Positions 49,956 through 58,912 of a stretch of DNA of 64,000 nt are shown in pieces. The stretch's first letter is position 1. Every line of letters begins with the position of its first letter. Both the position numbers and the translations under genes were made by a program. The DNA is taken from assembly GCA_037189585.1 (NCBI GenBank), contig JBBCJA010000021.1, positions 248,001 through 312,000 on the forward strand. The letters are read 5' to 3'. Origin of the DNA: JAEXNA01 sp037189585. Its GTDB lineage: Bacteria > Vulcanimicrobiota > Xenobia > Xenobiales > JADMJV01. The notes under the pieces are model-generated. The model saw only the letters and a program-made list of their open reading frames with translations, made no database searches and was not told the DNA's origin.

Positions 49956-51785
49956 GTGTACACTCTCCAGGTGATTCATCGCTCGGGACTATCGCGACTC
50001 ATCCTCCCCCTGGTGACCGTTACGGTCCTTAAATTCCAGTCGCTATACGTCCACTACCACCTGCTGGGAAGCAAGAACCCCACCGATGAACCAGGCCCGG
50101 AGAACTGCCTTCTTCTCTGCCTGGCGGTAGCGCTATCTTTTCTGCCCGTGGCGGCCTCGGCCATCGGTTGCGTGCTTTTAACCAGCGGGGCGACCCTTCT
50201 CTTTCTGATGGACGCCAGCTATTACCGCTTCTTTCGTGATCTTCCGAGTTGGCATCTACTCCCCACCTGGCGACAAGCGGGCAAGGCCAGCCAGAGTCTC
50301 TCCAACATTTTCCAAGCCGACGACTTCCGATTGCTAGCCGGGCCCGTCCTGGTCACGCTTGTCGCTCTAGCCTATTGGTGGTGGCGACGTAAGAAGTCGA
50401 GAGCCGGTTTCGCCTTGCCGGTTTTGGGACTGGTGGTCGCGGCGGCGGCCTGCGCCGTCACCGTGAAGAACCTGCAGCCGGTGCGCTGGGAACAGTTTCA
50501 AAGACGTTTTCAAAATGTGGCTCTGTCGAGAATCTTTGGACCCTTTTACTATCACGCGTACGACAGTTATGAATACCTCCGTGCGACCTTGCACCTGGAG
50601 GGTCGAAGGCCGCTGGACAGAGCCAAAGTCCTCTCCGCTATCGGGAAGAGTCGTGACAGCAGCACGGAAAAAACGCCCTTCCAGGGTCTCTTCGCCGGAC
50701 GCGACTTGATCTTTGTCCAATTGGAGTCGCTGGAATACTTCGCCTACGAAGCTGAAGTTGATGGCCAGCCGGTGATGCCAACTCTGCGCCGGCTCGGCCA
50801 GCTCGGATTTGAATTTCGTCTCTTCGACCAGACCCATCTCGGACGTTCGGCCGACGGACAGTTCATCTACCTCAACTCCCTTCATCCTTCGGCTGACCGC
50901 CCGCTGGCCTTCGTGTACCCCAACAATCAATTTCGCGGTCTCCCCTTTCTGTTCTCGGAGAAGGGATACGACACGCTGTATCTCCATCCGTCCGATCCCA
51001 CTTTTTGGAACGCTGATGGAATGGCCAAGTCCTACGGCTTCCAGACTCGGCTCTTCCGGGATGACCTACCGGCTCGAGACAAGGACAAGGAAATTCGAGG
51101 CTGGGGACTGACCGACGAGGCGCTCTTCACCCGAGTCGTGGAAAAGACGAGAACTCAGGAGAAGCCTTTCTTCGCCTACGTGGTCACGGTGATGTGCCAC
51201 CATCCCTATCCAGAAACCCCTCCCGACGACACCGATTTCCCGCCTCCCAAAGGTAAGAGTATGGTCCGTCGATATCTTCGTTGCTGCAACGCCCGTGACA
51301 AGGCCATCGCGACTTTGCTCCAAGAGCTCGGGCGCACCCCTCGGGGACGCAAGGCGGTGCTTTGCCTGGTCGGCGACCACGACTCCAACGTCACGGAGAG
51401 CGAGAAGAAGCGCCTTCTTTTACCCTCCTTCCCCGAAAGCGAGGCGGTACCGTTGATACTCTGCCCGGTGGAGAACGCTCTTTCCGGAAAACCGGTCCTC
51501 GACGGACTCAAGCCGCCCAACAGTTTCGGAGGCCAAATGGACCTCGCCCCCAGTCTAGGTCATGTTTTTTCCCTTGCCATGGAGCAAAGTGTCTTTCTAG
51601 GATGGAACCTTTTTTCCAAGCAAAACATGAATCCACGGCTCTCACGCTTGGGAACGTGGATGGACCATAGAGGTGTGATCAGACCCTCGGAGGACCAATC
51701 GGAAGCGCTCGACACCACGGAATTCGAGGTGAGCGAGATGCTGCTTCAGAACGACGGAATCGCTGAGATTCAACGTTCGCGCTGA
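49956..51785 (+). CDS. LtaS-family membrane phosphotransferase (alkaline phosphatase superfamily)
   Basis: The family transfers glycerol-phosphate or related groups from phospholipids to surface polymers. The 609-aa protein has about four membrane helices in the first 175 residues and an extracellular sulfatase-like domain (about 230-570). Landmarks are VQLESLE (Mn-binding Glu), DQTHLGRSADGQF, where the LtaS nucleophile GKTSD is replaced by GRSAD so that Ser would act instead of Thr, TFWNAD, TVMCHHPY (His) and LVGDHDS (Asp-His metal ligands). It probably makes a lipoteichoic-acid-like or phospho-glycan modification. The start is GTG. It is divergent from the CDO gene. Confidence 0.85.
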   Translation: MYTLQVIHRSGLSRLILPLVTVTVLKFQSLYVHYHLLGSKNPTDEPGPENCLLLCLAVALSFLPVAASAIGCVLLTSGATLLFLMDASYYRFFRDLPSWHLLPTWRQAGKASQSLSNIFQADDFRLLAGPVLVTLVALAYWWWRRKKSRAGFALPVLGLVVAAAACAVTVKNLQPVRWEQFQRRFQNVALSRIFGPFYYHAYDSYEYLRATLHLEGRRPLDRAKVLSAIGKSRDSSTEKTPFQGLFAGRDLIFVQLESLEYFAYEAEVDGQPVMPTLRRLGQLGFEFRLFDQTHLGRSADGQFIYLNSLHPSADRPLAFVYPNNQFRGLPFLFSEKGYDTLYLHPSDPTFWNADGMAKSYGFQTRLFRDDLPARDKDKEIRGWGLTDEALFTRVVEKTRTQEKPFFAYVVTVMCHHPYPETPPDDTDFPPPKGKSMVRRYLRCCNARDKAIATLLQELGRTPRGRKAVLCLVGDHDSNVTESEKKRLLLPSFPESEAVPLILCPVENALSGKPVLDGLKPPNSFGGQMDLAPSLGHVFSLAMEQSVFLGWNLFSKQNMNPRLSRLGTWMDHRGVIRPSEDQSEALDTTEFEVSEMLLQNDGIAEIQRSR

Positions 51786-51847
51786 CCAATGTCCGCCGGG
51801 GCCTTGAGTTGCTCTAACTCAAGATATGAACATTTCTCTAGAATTGA

Positions 51848-51876
51848 TTGTAATTCATTCCAGGCTTTGCTATAGT
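51848..51876 (+). promoter_or_regulatory. Sigma-70-type promoter of the second XRE gene
   Basis: TTGTAA (51848-51853), a 17-bp spacer and TATAGT (51871-51876) form a good housekeeping promoter. The expected transcript start near 51883 leaves a leader of about 40 nt with GAGGAGGG before the ATG at 51922. Confidence 0.75.
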
Positions 51877-51921
51877 TTCTGTGGCGAAGTCTCAAAAATT
51901 TTGAGGAGGGCGCGTCGAAAG

Positions 51922-52353
51922 ATGAAAAACCAGGATTGGGCAAACTATGTCAAGGAGCGTCGGAAGGCGCGACAACTCACACGTCGCAAGCTTGCGGAAC
52001 TTGCGAAAATCGACCCTAGCTATGTCACCTTAATCGAGCGTGACGGCTATGTTCCCCGCAAGGATAAGGTTCTCGAGATCGCTCGGGCTATTCAAGCTGA
52101 CGTTGACCGTACGTTGCTAGTAGCCGGTTACGCTCCGGAGCAGATCCCTGTCGACGATCTGCTGGACCGTATCGAAGGTTACAAGACCGAGAAAGTGCTC
52201 GACAACGGACTGCGGGAGGCTTTGCAAGAGCTTTTCACACTTTCCACCTCACAGCAGCGTAAGGTCGCTGAGATGCTCCACGCTTACGTGCGGACGATTC
52301 GGGACCAGCCGGGTCTGGTGCGTCGTACCCGCCGAGCCACCGCTCAAGGGTAA
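51922..52353 (+). CDS. XRE-family transcriptional regulator
   Basis: The 143-aa product has an N-terminal helix-turn-helix (about residues 8-65; LTRRKLAELAKIDPSYVTLI and KVLEIARAIQADV) and a C-terminal helical region with LREALQELFTLSTSQQRKVA. ATG at 51922 is preferred over an upstream ATG at 51826, because the GAGGAGGG ribosome-binding site and the promoter lie in between. It is closely followed by a strong bidirectional terminator and by the structured repeat copy B. Confidence 0.88.
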   Translation: MKNQDWANYVKERRKARQLTRRKLAELAKIDPSYVTLIERDGYVPRKDKVLEIARAIQADVDRTLLVAGYAPEQIPVDDLLDRIEGYKTEKVLDNGLREALQELFTLSTSQQRKVAEMLHAYVRTIRDQPGLVRRTRRATAQG

Positions 52354-52375
52354 AACCAAGATCTCTTCCTAAAGA

Positions 52376-52414
52376 AAATGCAAAAGGACCGCTGGGAGCG
52401 GTCCTTTTGCATTT
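52376..52414. terminator. Bidirectional intrinsic terminator
   Basis: ATGCAAAAGGACCGCT and AGCGGTCCTTTTGCAT form a perfect 16-bp stem with a 3-nt loop, flanked by an A-run and a T-run. It can serve both the XRE gene on the plus strand and the pentose-phosphate operon that ends at 52551 on the minus strand. Confidence 0.92.
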
Positions 52415-52417
52415 TCT

Positions 52418-52547
52418 CGTACTCCGCATAGGTTTTGCAGAATTTGGGTCGCGAGGCGCCGCTATGGCAAGGACCATTGAGTGCCTAAGGGACGAAGCCA
52501 TAGTGGATGGATCGCGGGCCAAAACTGAAAAATCTATGAGGAGTACG
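52418..52547. repeat. Nested inverted-repeat element, copy B
   Basis: This 130-bp block repeats copy A (22741-22899). The outer arms are CGTACTCCGCATAG and CTATGAGGAGTACG (13 of 14 complementary). The inner arms are CCGCTATGGC and GCCATAGTGG. The central tracts ATTGAGTGCCTAA, GGGACGAAGCCATAGTGGAT and CCAAAACTGAA match copy A. One end lies 3 bp from the terminator, and the other abuts the pgl stop codon. A T-G pair in copy A is T-A in copy B, which keeps the outer stem. Confidence 0.85.
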
Positions 52548-52550
52548 TTA

Positions 52551-53249
52551 CTATCGTGAGGAGAGTTTGCTGGCGGCTTCCTCGTCGAGAAAAAAAATCG
52601 TCGTCTCCTGGCCACGTACGCGAGAAGCCGGGTGACGACCTTGCTCGACCACTTCACGAAGCGGTTCAGCCTTGCTCTCACCCTTAATCAAGAAAACCAC
52701 CTCGCGACTTAGAGCCAGAGCGGGAAAGGTCAAAGTCAGCCTGGTCTTCTCCTGAGCGGTGGAGACGAAGTTGGTGACCGCCATGGCATGGGTCTCTTCT
52801 AAAGCTGGCGAGCCGGGAAAAAGAGACGCCGTATGTCCGTCATCCCCCATCCCTAAAAGCTGGAGGTCCAAAGACTGGTCTCCACGTTCAAAGATGGAGC
52901 GAAACTCCCGGTCGTAAGTTTCCGCGGAGAGTTCCGGGTAGGCCAGAATAGGCCAGGGATGAAGTTGGTGGGCCGGCAAGTTCGCGCGGTCGAGCAAGGC
53001 CTCTTTCACCATTCGGTAGTTGCTGTCGCTGTGATCGTGAGGAACGTAGCGCTCGTCTCCCCACCAGAGGTGAACATCGGCCCAGTCTAAGCCCGCCTCG
53101 GCCAATCCTCGATAGATCGCCTTCGGTGTCGAACCGCCGGAGAGAAAAATGTGATAAGGCCGGTCTTTTTCCCGAGATCGGATACGGTCACTCAGAAAAC
53201 TCACGGCGCGCTCCGTGTACTCTGAGCTAGGGACGACTTCGAACGTCAT
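52551..53249 (-). CDS. pgl: 6-phosphogluconolactonase
   Basis: Pgl hydrolyses 6-phosphogluconolactone in the oxidative pentose-phosphate pathway. The 232-aa protein has the NagB/Pgl-type sequence HIFLSGGSTPKAIYRGLAE, WWGDERYVPHDHSDSNYRMV and LQLLGMGDDGHTASLFPGSP, which hold the active site. It is the last gene of the tkt-tal-zwf-opcA-pgl unit, 12 bp after opcA, and ends at the edge of repeat copy B. Confidence 0.95.
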   Translation of the reverse strand: MTFEVVPSSEYTERAVSFLSDRIRSREKDRPYHIFLSGGSTPKAIYRGLAEAGLDWADVHLWWGDERYVPHDHSDSNYRMVKEALLDRANLPAHQLHPWPILAYPELSAETYDREFRSIFERGDQSLDLQLLGMGDDGHTASLFPGSPALEETHAMAVTNFVSTAQEKTRLTLTFPALALSREVVFLIKGESKAEPLREVVEQGRHPASRVRGQETTIFFLDEEAASKLSSR

Positions 53250-53261
53250 AGAGATCCTTTC

Positions 53262-54149
53262 TTACTTCGAGGTAGTCGATAAGAGAACTTTGAGAGTCTG
53301 GGCAAAAACCGGGTCACGCTCGACTCTGTCGAGAGCCGCGCGAATGGCCTCGACTGGATCGTCCAAGCTCAATTCGACCGGACCCTGGTCGGTCGAGAGA
53401 ACGGTGGAGCGCGAGCCACTGGTCCAACGAAAGTCGACATCGTGACCGGCACCGAGTCGAGCGTTGAGCCAACTTCGCAACAACCGATGAGGCAACGACA
53501 TCTCCGCCGCGGGGTCGGCGCAGCGAAGGGTGAATGTTCCCCGGTCGTAGGCCTTGGCGACTCGTTTTCTCATTCCGAAAATACGAAACCAGTCCAACGG
53601 ATAGACAGCGTGCTCTCGCTGATACGGGTCGCTCCAAGTTCGATCTAAAAACTCCAAGGCCCAGTTGGAAGGGACGGCCTCGGGTTGCCACAAGACCACT
53701 CGAGCTCGGTCCTGCAAACGGCTAAAGAGCGTGCAGTCCAAGGGGCCTGCTTTCCACCAGAGCAGATGTGTGGGCAGTCCTGGATGGATCATTCCCAAAA
53801 CGATGGATGGGATCCGGGCCTGCTCGTTGCCGCAGCGAAGAACGATCTGCTCGCTGCAGACCTGCTGTCCGCTGCAGCGGGTCACCAGAGTCACCGCGGC
53901 CGAACTCTCCTCCCAGGTCTTCTCTGATTTGAGTTTGGTCCAGATCAGTCGCGAGGGGTGACTGGTCTGCAGTCCCTCCACGATGGCGGAAAGCTCCGGG
54001 TCCGTCTCACCCGAGGAGACCACCAGCAGATTGAAGCTGGCGATTCGCACCACCGGCTTGTCGATCTTCTGCCGATGCTCGTTCCAGGTTCGGCGCAGGA
54101 CCTCCTGAAGGTTGGCCAGTGGAAACTCCTGGGTCTGAGTCTGAGTCAT
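53262..54149 (-). CDS. opcA: Glucose-6-phosphate dehydrogenase assembly protein OpcA
   Basis: OpcA activates or assembles Zwf, as known from Cyanobacteria and Actinobacteria. The 295-aa length is typical. Segments such as RIASFNLLVVSSGETDPELS, VLGMIHPGLPTHLLWWKAGP and RTWSDPYQREHAVYPLDW are consistent with the family, as is its place immediately after zwf, with a 4-bp overlap. No enzymatic motif is expected. Confidence 0.92.
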   Translation of the reverse strand: MTQTQTQEFPLANLQEVLRRTWNEHRQKIDKPVVRIASFNLLVVSSGETDPELSAIVEGLQTSHPSRLIWTKLKSEKTWEESSAAVTLVTRCSGQQVCSEQIVLRCGNEQARIPSIVLGMIHPGLPTHLLWWKAGPLDCTLFSRLQDRARVVLWQPEAVPSNWALEFLDRTWSDPYQREHAVYPLDWFRIFGMRKRVAKAYDRGTFTLRCADPAAEMSLPHRLLRSWLNARLGAGHDVDFRWTSGSRSTVLSTDQGPVELSLDDPVEAIRAALDRVERDPVFAQTLKVLLSTTSK

Positions 54150-55663
54150 ACCTTATTCCAGTACCGTCCATCGTCTTCGATCAGACGGTCGGCCTCCTCG
54201 GGCCCCCAACTTCCCGCTTCATAAAACGGAATTTCTTCGTCGGACTCGGCCCAACGGTCAAGAATAGGCTGGCAAACCTCCCAGGCCGACTCGATAGCGT
54301 CGGCGCGCGAGTATAGGGTCGCGTCACCGATCATGCAGTCGTGCAGCAAGCGCTGGTAGGCTGTCGGCGAGGGAGTACCAAAAGCCGAGCCGTAATCAAA
54401 GTCCATGTTGACCCAGCGTGTCCTGGTGGTCATCCCAGGAATCTTCGAGGCCAGGCGCAGCGTGATCCCTTCCTCGGGATCGGCGCGCAGAGTCAAGACG
54501 TTGGGGCTGGGGGTTCTAGTCCCTTTATTGAAAAGATCGATAGGAGCCGGCTTGAAGAAAATGGAGATCTCCGTCAACTTCTTCGGTAAGCACTTACCGC
54601 TGCGAAGATAGAACGGCACTCCTTGCCAGCGCCAGTTGTCGATAAAAAATCGAGCGGCGGCATAAGTCTCCGTGCGACTGCCCGGGGCCACACCCTGAGC
54701 CGAGCGATAACCCTGAACCTCCTCCCCTTCCACGTAGCCGGTGGTGTACTGGCCCCGCACGATATTGCGGTCGACTTCTTCCGGAGTGTAGACGCGCAGG
54801 GCGGAGAGAACCTTGGCTTTCTCGTTTCGCACCGCTTCGTCGGAAAACGAGATCGGAGACTCCATCGCGGTCAGACACAACAGCTGCATCAAGTGGTTCT
54901 GGATCATATCGCGCAGCGCGCCGCTGTGATCGTAATACCCCGCTCGTGTCCCCACGCCCAGGGATTCGCTAGCCATGATCTGCACGTTGTCGACGTAGCG
55001 GCGGTTCCACAACGGCTCGAAGATGCCGTTGGCGAAACGAAACGTCATGATGTTCTGAACCGACTCTTTGCCCAGGTAGTGATCGATTCGGTAGACCTGA
55101 CTCTCCTCGAAGGTATGGTGGATGTCTTCGTTGAGCTTTCGGGCCGAGGCCAAGTCGGTTCCGAAAGGTTTCTCGAAAATCACCCGGACCCAACCTTCGC
55201 TTCGGTGCAGGTTGTGCTGTCCCAGTTGCTCGACGATGGTCGGGAAAGCATCCGGCGCCACTGCGAGGTAAAAAAGATAGTTGGCGGGGAGCTCGCGTTT
55301 CTCGCGAATCTCTTGCAATTTTTTCGCCAGGTTCGCGTAACAGGCGGGGTCGCTATGATTGCCCGACATGTAGGTGATACCTTCAGCAAAATCGTCCCAG
55401 TCCTCGCCGACTTTGTCCGGCTTGACCTTAGCTCGAAACTCATCATCCGGAAGCGAACTACGGGAGATACCCACCACGGCGAAATTTCGAGGTAACAGCC
55501 CCTGCCCACGTAAGTTATAGAGAGCGGGAACAAGCTTACGCTGAGTCAGGTCGCCGGAGGCACCGAAAATGACCAGAACACATGGATCCGGTCGTTTTTC
55601 CGACTCGAGTCCTTCGTGAAGAGGGTTAGTCCGGGGGGCTCCGGCGACCTGAGTGGTGGACAT
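54146..55663 (-). CDS. zwf: Glucose-6-phosphate 1-dehydrogenase
   Basis: Zwf oxidises glucose 6-phosphate to 6-phosphogluconolactone with NADP. The 505-aa protein carries the Rossmann motif IFGASGDLTQRKLVPALYNL, the catalytic/substrate motif YRIDHYLGKESVQNIMTFRF and VIFEKPFGTDLASARKLNED. It overlaps opcA by 4 bp and tal by one base, so the operon is very compact. A degenerate glucose-6-phosphate isomerase homologue lies far away at 378-1628; no intact PGI is in the window. Confidence 0.97.
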   Translation of the reverse strand: MSTTQVAGAPRTNPLHEGLESEKRPDPCVLVIFGASGDLTQRKLVPALYNLRGQGLLPRNFAVVGISRSSLPDDEFRAKVKPDKVGEDWDDFAEGITYMSGNHSDPACYANLAKKLQEIREKRELPANYLFYLAVAPDAFPTIVEQLGQHNLHRSEGWVRVIFEKPFGTDLASARKLNEDIHHTFEESQVYRIDHYLGKESVQNIMTFRFANGIFEPLWNRRYVDNVQIMASESLGVGTRAGYYDHSGALRDMIQNHLMQLLCLTAMESPISFSDEAVRNEKAKVLSALRVYTPEEVDRNIVRGQYTTGYVEGEEVQGYRSAQGVAPGSRTETYAAARFFIDNWRWQGVPFYLRSGKCLPKKLTEISIFFKPAPIDLFNKGTRTPSPNVLTLRADPEEGITLRLASKIPGMTTRTRWVNMDFDYGSAFGTPSPTAYQRLLHDCMIGDATLYSRADAIESAWEVCQPILDRWAESDEEIPFYEAGSWGPEEADRLIEDDGRYWNKV

Positions 55664-56793
55664 TAAGCCTTGCTGGCTCCCTGGAACTTCTGGAGCTCCC
55701 CTTCAATGGCCCCCAGAAGCGAGGTGTAGGATTGGGCGAACTTCTTTACTCCATCCTCCACCAGCAAGACATTGGTGATCTGGTGCATGTCGATGCCCAG
55801 TTCTTTCAGCTGAGCCAGCTCCTCGTGCGCCTTCTTGAGGTTGTCAGCGTTCAATGTGACGGTGCTCTTACCGTGGTCGAGCGTCGCTTCCAGGGTGTTC
55901 TCCGGCAGCGTGTTAACGCAGTGCGGTCCCATCAGCTCGTCGACGTAGAGGGTGTCGGGATAGTCCGGGTTCTTGGTCGAGGTCGAGGCCCACAGCGGGC
56001 GTTGAATCTGAGCGCCTTGCTCTTTGAGCTTGGCGAAACGCTCGGAGTTCAAGAGGGTTTCCTCGAAGGCTTCATAAGCGATACGAGCGTTGGCAATGGC
56101 CGCCTTCCCCAGGAGTGCCTTGGCTTCGGGCGTGCCGATCTTTTCCAACTGCTTATCGACCTCGCCGTCGACGCGAGAGACGAAGAAGCTGGCCACCGAA
56201 GCGATGCCTTCCAGGCTCTTCCCATCTGCCGCGCGACGCTCCAGCCCGATCAGGAACTGCTCCATCACTTCTTTGTACCGTTCCACTGAGAACAGCAAAG
56301 TCACGTTAACGTTGTAACCGTGGGCCAGCATCTCAGCGATGACCGGCAAGCCAGCCGGAGTTCCGGGGACCTTGAGCATCAGATTCGGCCGATTGACACG
56401 TTTCCAGATCTCATGCCCTTGCTCAATACTGGCCTGGGTATCGTCGGCTTTGGTCGGGTCGAGCTCTAAAGAGACGTAACCGTCTTTCTTGTCGCTCTCG
56501 GCGTAAAGAGGGGCGAACAGATCGCAGGCCCGCTGAACGTCTTCCACCATAAAATCCCAGCAGGCCTCCTCTTTGCTCTGGCCCTTGGCGGCCGCGGTTC
56601 TGAAGGCTTCGTCGTAGGCGTTGCCGGAAGAGGCGGCCTTCTCGAAAATAGTGGGATTGCTGGTCTGACCACGCAGGCCCCAGCTGTTGACTTTGTCCTT
56701 GAGCCAACCCGAATCGAGCATCTCCCGAGAGAGCGAGTCGAGCCAAAGGGAGACTCCAGAGTTATAGATCTCGTCAGCTTTCGCGTTTGCCAT
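55663..56793 (-). CDS. tal: Transaldolase
   Basis: Transaldolase moves a dihydroxyacetone unit between sugar phosphates. The 376-aa length fits the longer actinobacterial/cyanobacterial type rather than the about 220-aa form. The segments SNPTIFEKAAS, VSLELDPTKADDTQASIEQG, LMLKVPGTPAGLPVIAEML (Schiff-base Lys) and NVTLLFSVERYKEVMEQFL are typical. The order tkt-tal-zwf is the same as in Corynebacterium and other Actinobacteria. Confidence 0.95.
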   Translation of the reverse strand: MANAKADEIYNSGVSLWLDSLSREMLDSGWLKDKVNSWGLRGQTSNPTIFEKAASSGNAYDEAFRTAAAKGQSKEEACWDFMVEDVQRACDLFAPLYAESDKKDGYVSLELDPTKADDTQASIEQGHEIWKRVNRPNLMLKVPGTPAGLPVIAEMLAHGYNVNVTLLFSVERYKEVMEQFLIGLERRAADGKSLEGIASVASFFVSRVDGEVDKQLEKIGTPEAKALLGKAAIANARIAYEAFEETLLNSERFAKLKEQGAQIQRPLWASTSTKNPDYPDTLYVDELMGPHCVNTLPENTLEATLDHGKSTVTLNADNLKKAHEELAQLKELGIDMHQITNVLLVEDGVKKFAQSYTSLLGAIEGELQKFQGASKA

Positions 56794-56806
56794 GATGGGA
56801 TACTCC

Positions 56807-58834
56807 TTATCCTTGAACTAGAGTTCTGAACTTGTCGGCGATGGCGGGACCGGTGAAGCCGAACTTCTCCATATTGGTGTCCCAGGGAGCCGAAGCGCCG
56901 AATCGGTCGATTCCGTGACTGGCTCCCTCGTCGGTGGTGTAGCGCTCCCAGCCGAAGGTCACGGCCGCTTCCACCGACAGACGGCGGCGCACCGCGGGCG
57001 GGAAGACCTTGTCCCGATAGGCCTTATCCTGTTTACCGAAGAGACCCCAGCTGGGCATGGAGACGACTCGAACCGAGAGGCCTTCTTTTTCCAGTATCTC
57101 CTGAGCCTCCAGGGTAGGGTGAACCTCATAACCGGAAGAGATCAAGATGCCGTCGAGCTTGTCGGGATTCTTACCCTCGGAGATGATGTAGGCGCCATGA
57201 GCGACCCCCTCGGCGGAAGCGTACTTGCCTCCGGGCGCGAGCGTCGGACAGTCTTGCCGGCTGAGCACCAGGAGAACCGGGCCGCCCTTGTGGCGTAGCG
57301 CCGCCTTCCAGGCCTCCCGAGTCTCGTGAGCGTCGCAAGGCCGGATTTCGGTCATGTTCGGCATGGCGCGTAGCGAGGCCAGCTGTTCCACCGCCTGGTG
57401 GGTCGGACCGTCCTCCCCTAACCCGATGCTGTCGTGGGTCAGTACGAAGATACTCCGGACGTGAGACAACGCCGCGATGCGGAGGCTAGGTCGCATGTAG
57501 TCGGTGAAAACGAAGAAGGTCGCACCGAAGGGGATCACGCCTCCGTGCAGCTCCATGCCGTTGACCATCGCCGTCATGGCGTGTTCGCGGATGCCGAAGT
57601 GCAGGTTACGCCCTGTCGGATTTTCTTTGGATTGCGAGGTGGCCACCTTCATCAAGGTCTTGGTGGATTCGGCAAGGTCGGCCGAGCCGCCGATCAGGTT
57701 GGGCAAGTTCTTGGCCAGGGCCTGAATGACTTCGCCGGAGGACGCGCGAGTGGCCATCGCCTTGCCGCTTTCGAACTGAGGAAGTCCCTGGTCCCATCCT
57801 TGCGGAAGCTCGCCCGAAAGCCACTGCTTGTACTGCTTGGCAAGTTCCGGATGGGCCTTGTCGTAGGCAGCCATCAGCTCGTTCCAGGACTGCTGAGCCT
57901 TGGCGCCCCGCTCTTTGATCTCGTCGCGCAGCCCGTCGGTCTCGGCCGGGATGTAGAAAGTCTGGTCGACGGGCAGACCGAGCTTTTCCTTGGTCAAGGC
58001 GATCTCTTTGTCTCCGAGCGGCGAGCCGTGCGCCTTCGCGGTGTCGATCATATTGGGAGACGGATAGGCGATGTGGGTGCGGGCCGAAATCAAGGACGGA
58101 CGAGGATCGTTTTTAGCCGCTTCCAGCGCCTTCTCGATGGCGTCAAGATCGTTGACCACGTCATCATTGAGTCTCTGCACGTGCCAGCCCATAGCGGCGA
58201 ACTTGGCGTCCACGTCCTCGGTGAAGGCAAGGTCCGTGTCGCCTTCGATGGTGATGTGATTGTCGTCCCAGAAGACGATCAGCTTGCCCAGCTCCAGGTG
58301 GCCGGCTAGCGACGCGGCCTCACTAACGACTCCTTCCATCAAGTCGCCGTCGGAGGCGAGCACGTAAGTGTAGTGGTCGACGACATCGAAACCCTCACGA
58401 TTGAACGTGGCGGCTAAGAAGCGCTCGGCCAGAGCCATTCCGACGGCGTGACCGAATCCTTGCCCTAGCGGACCCGTGGTCGTTTCGATCCCGGGGGTCC
58501 AGCCCACTTCGGGGTGTCCCGGGGTGATGCTATCCCACTGGCGAAAGTTGATCAGGTCATCCCGACTGACACCGTATCCCGTCAGATGCAGCAGACTGTA
58601 CTGAAGAATACATGCGTGACCACAGGAAAGAATGAAGCGGTCGCGGTCGGGCCACTTCGGATCGACGGGGTTGTGCTTCATCACCCGTCCGTAAAGCGTC
58701 CAGCCAATTGGGGCGCAGGCCATGGCGGTGCCGGGGTGGCCGCTGTTGGCCTGTTGAGGGCCGTCCATGGCCAGACCCCGGATGGTGTTGACGAGCAGCT
58801 TCTCCCGCTCACCGACGACAAGTGTTCCAGTCAT
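56807..58834 (-). CDS. tkt: Transketolase
   Basis: Transketolase transfers a two-carbon ketol unit using thiamine diphosphate. The 675-aa protein has ANSGHPGTAMACAPIGWTLY, the TPP-binding LASDGDLMEGVVSEAASLAG with the GDG-type motif, the catalytic GLGEDGPTHQAVEQLASLRA and RVVSMPSWGLFGKQ. It is the first gene of the operon, 13 bp before tal. The upstream gap to the SpoIIE phosphatase is 78 bp and probably contains the promoter. Confidence 0.97.
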   Translation of the reverse strand: MTGTLVVGEREKLLVNTIRGLAMDGPQQANSGHPGTAMACAPIGWTLYGRVMKHNPVDPKWPDRDRFILSCGHACILQYSLLHLTGYGVSRDDLINFRQWDSITPGHPEVGWTPGIETTTGPLGQGFGHAVGMALAERFLAATFNREGFDVVDHYTYVLASDGDLMEGVVSEAASLAGHLELGKLIVFWDDNHITIEGDTDLAFTEDVDAKFAAMGWHVQRLNDDVVNDLDAIEKALEAAKNDPRPSLISARTHIAYPSPNMIDTAKAHGSPLGDKEIALTKEKLGLPVDQTFYIPAETDGLRDEIKERGAKAQQSWNELMAAYDKAHPELAKQYKQWLSGELPQGWDQGLPQFESGKAMATRASSGEVIQALAKNLPNLIGGSADLAESTKTLMKVATSQSKENPTGRNLHFGIREHAMTAMVNGMELHGGVIPFGATFFVFTDYMRPSLRIAALSHVRSIFVLTHDSIGLGEDGPTHQAVEQLASLRAMPNMTEIRPCDAHETREAWKAALRHKGGPVLLVLSRQDCPTLAPGGKYASAEGVAHGAYIISEGKNPDKLDGILISSGYEVHPTLEAQEILEKEGLSVRVVSMPSWGLFGKQDKAYRDKVFPPAVRRRLSVEAAVTFGWERYTTDEGASHGIDRFGASAPWDTNMEKFGFTGPAIADKFRTLVQG

Positions 58835-58912
58835 CTCGATCTTGCGTCCTTTCAGATATTGAGCAAATTTTTCAGCGAGCGCCTTCGGACCGAGGAGACC
58901 CGCGGCCTTCTT

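Noticed and set aside
54623..55495. 290-codon antisense frame inside zwf
   Set aside because: It is a shadow of the zwf coding sequence caused by GC-rich codon bias.
57434..58309. 291-codon antisense frame inside tkt
   Set aside because: It mirrors a highly conserved transketolase on the other strand and has no recognisable features of its own.
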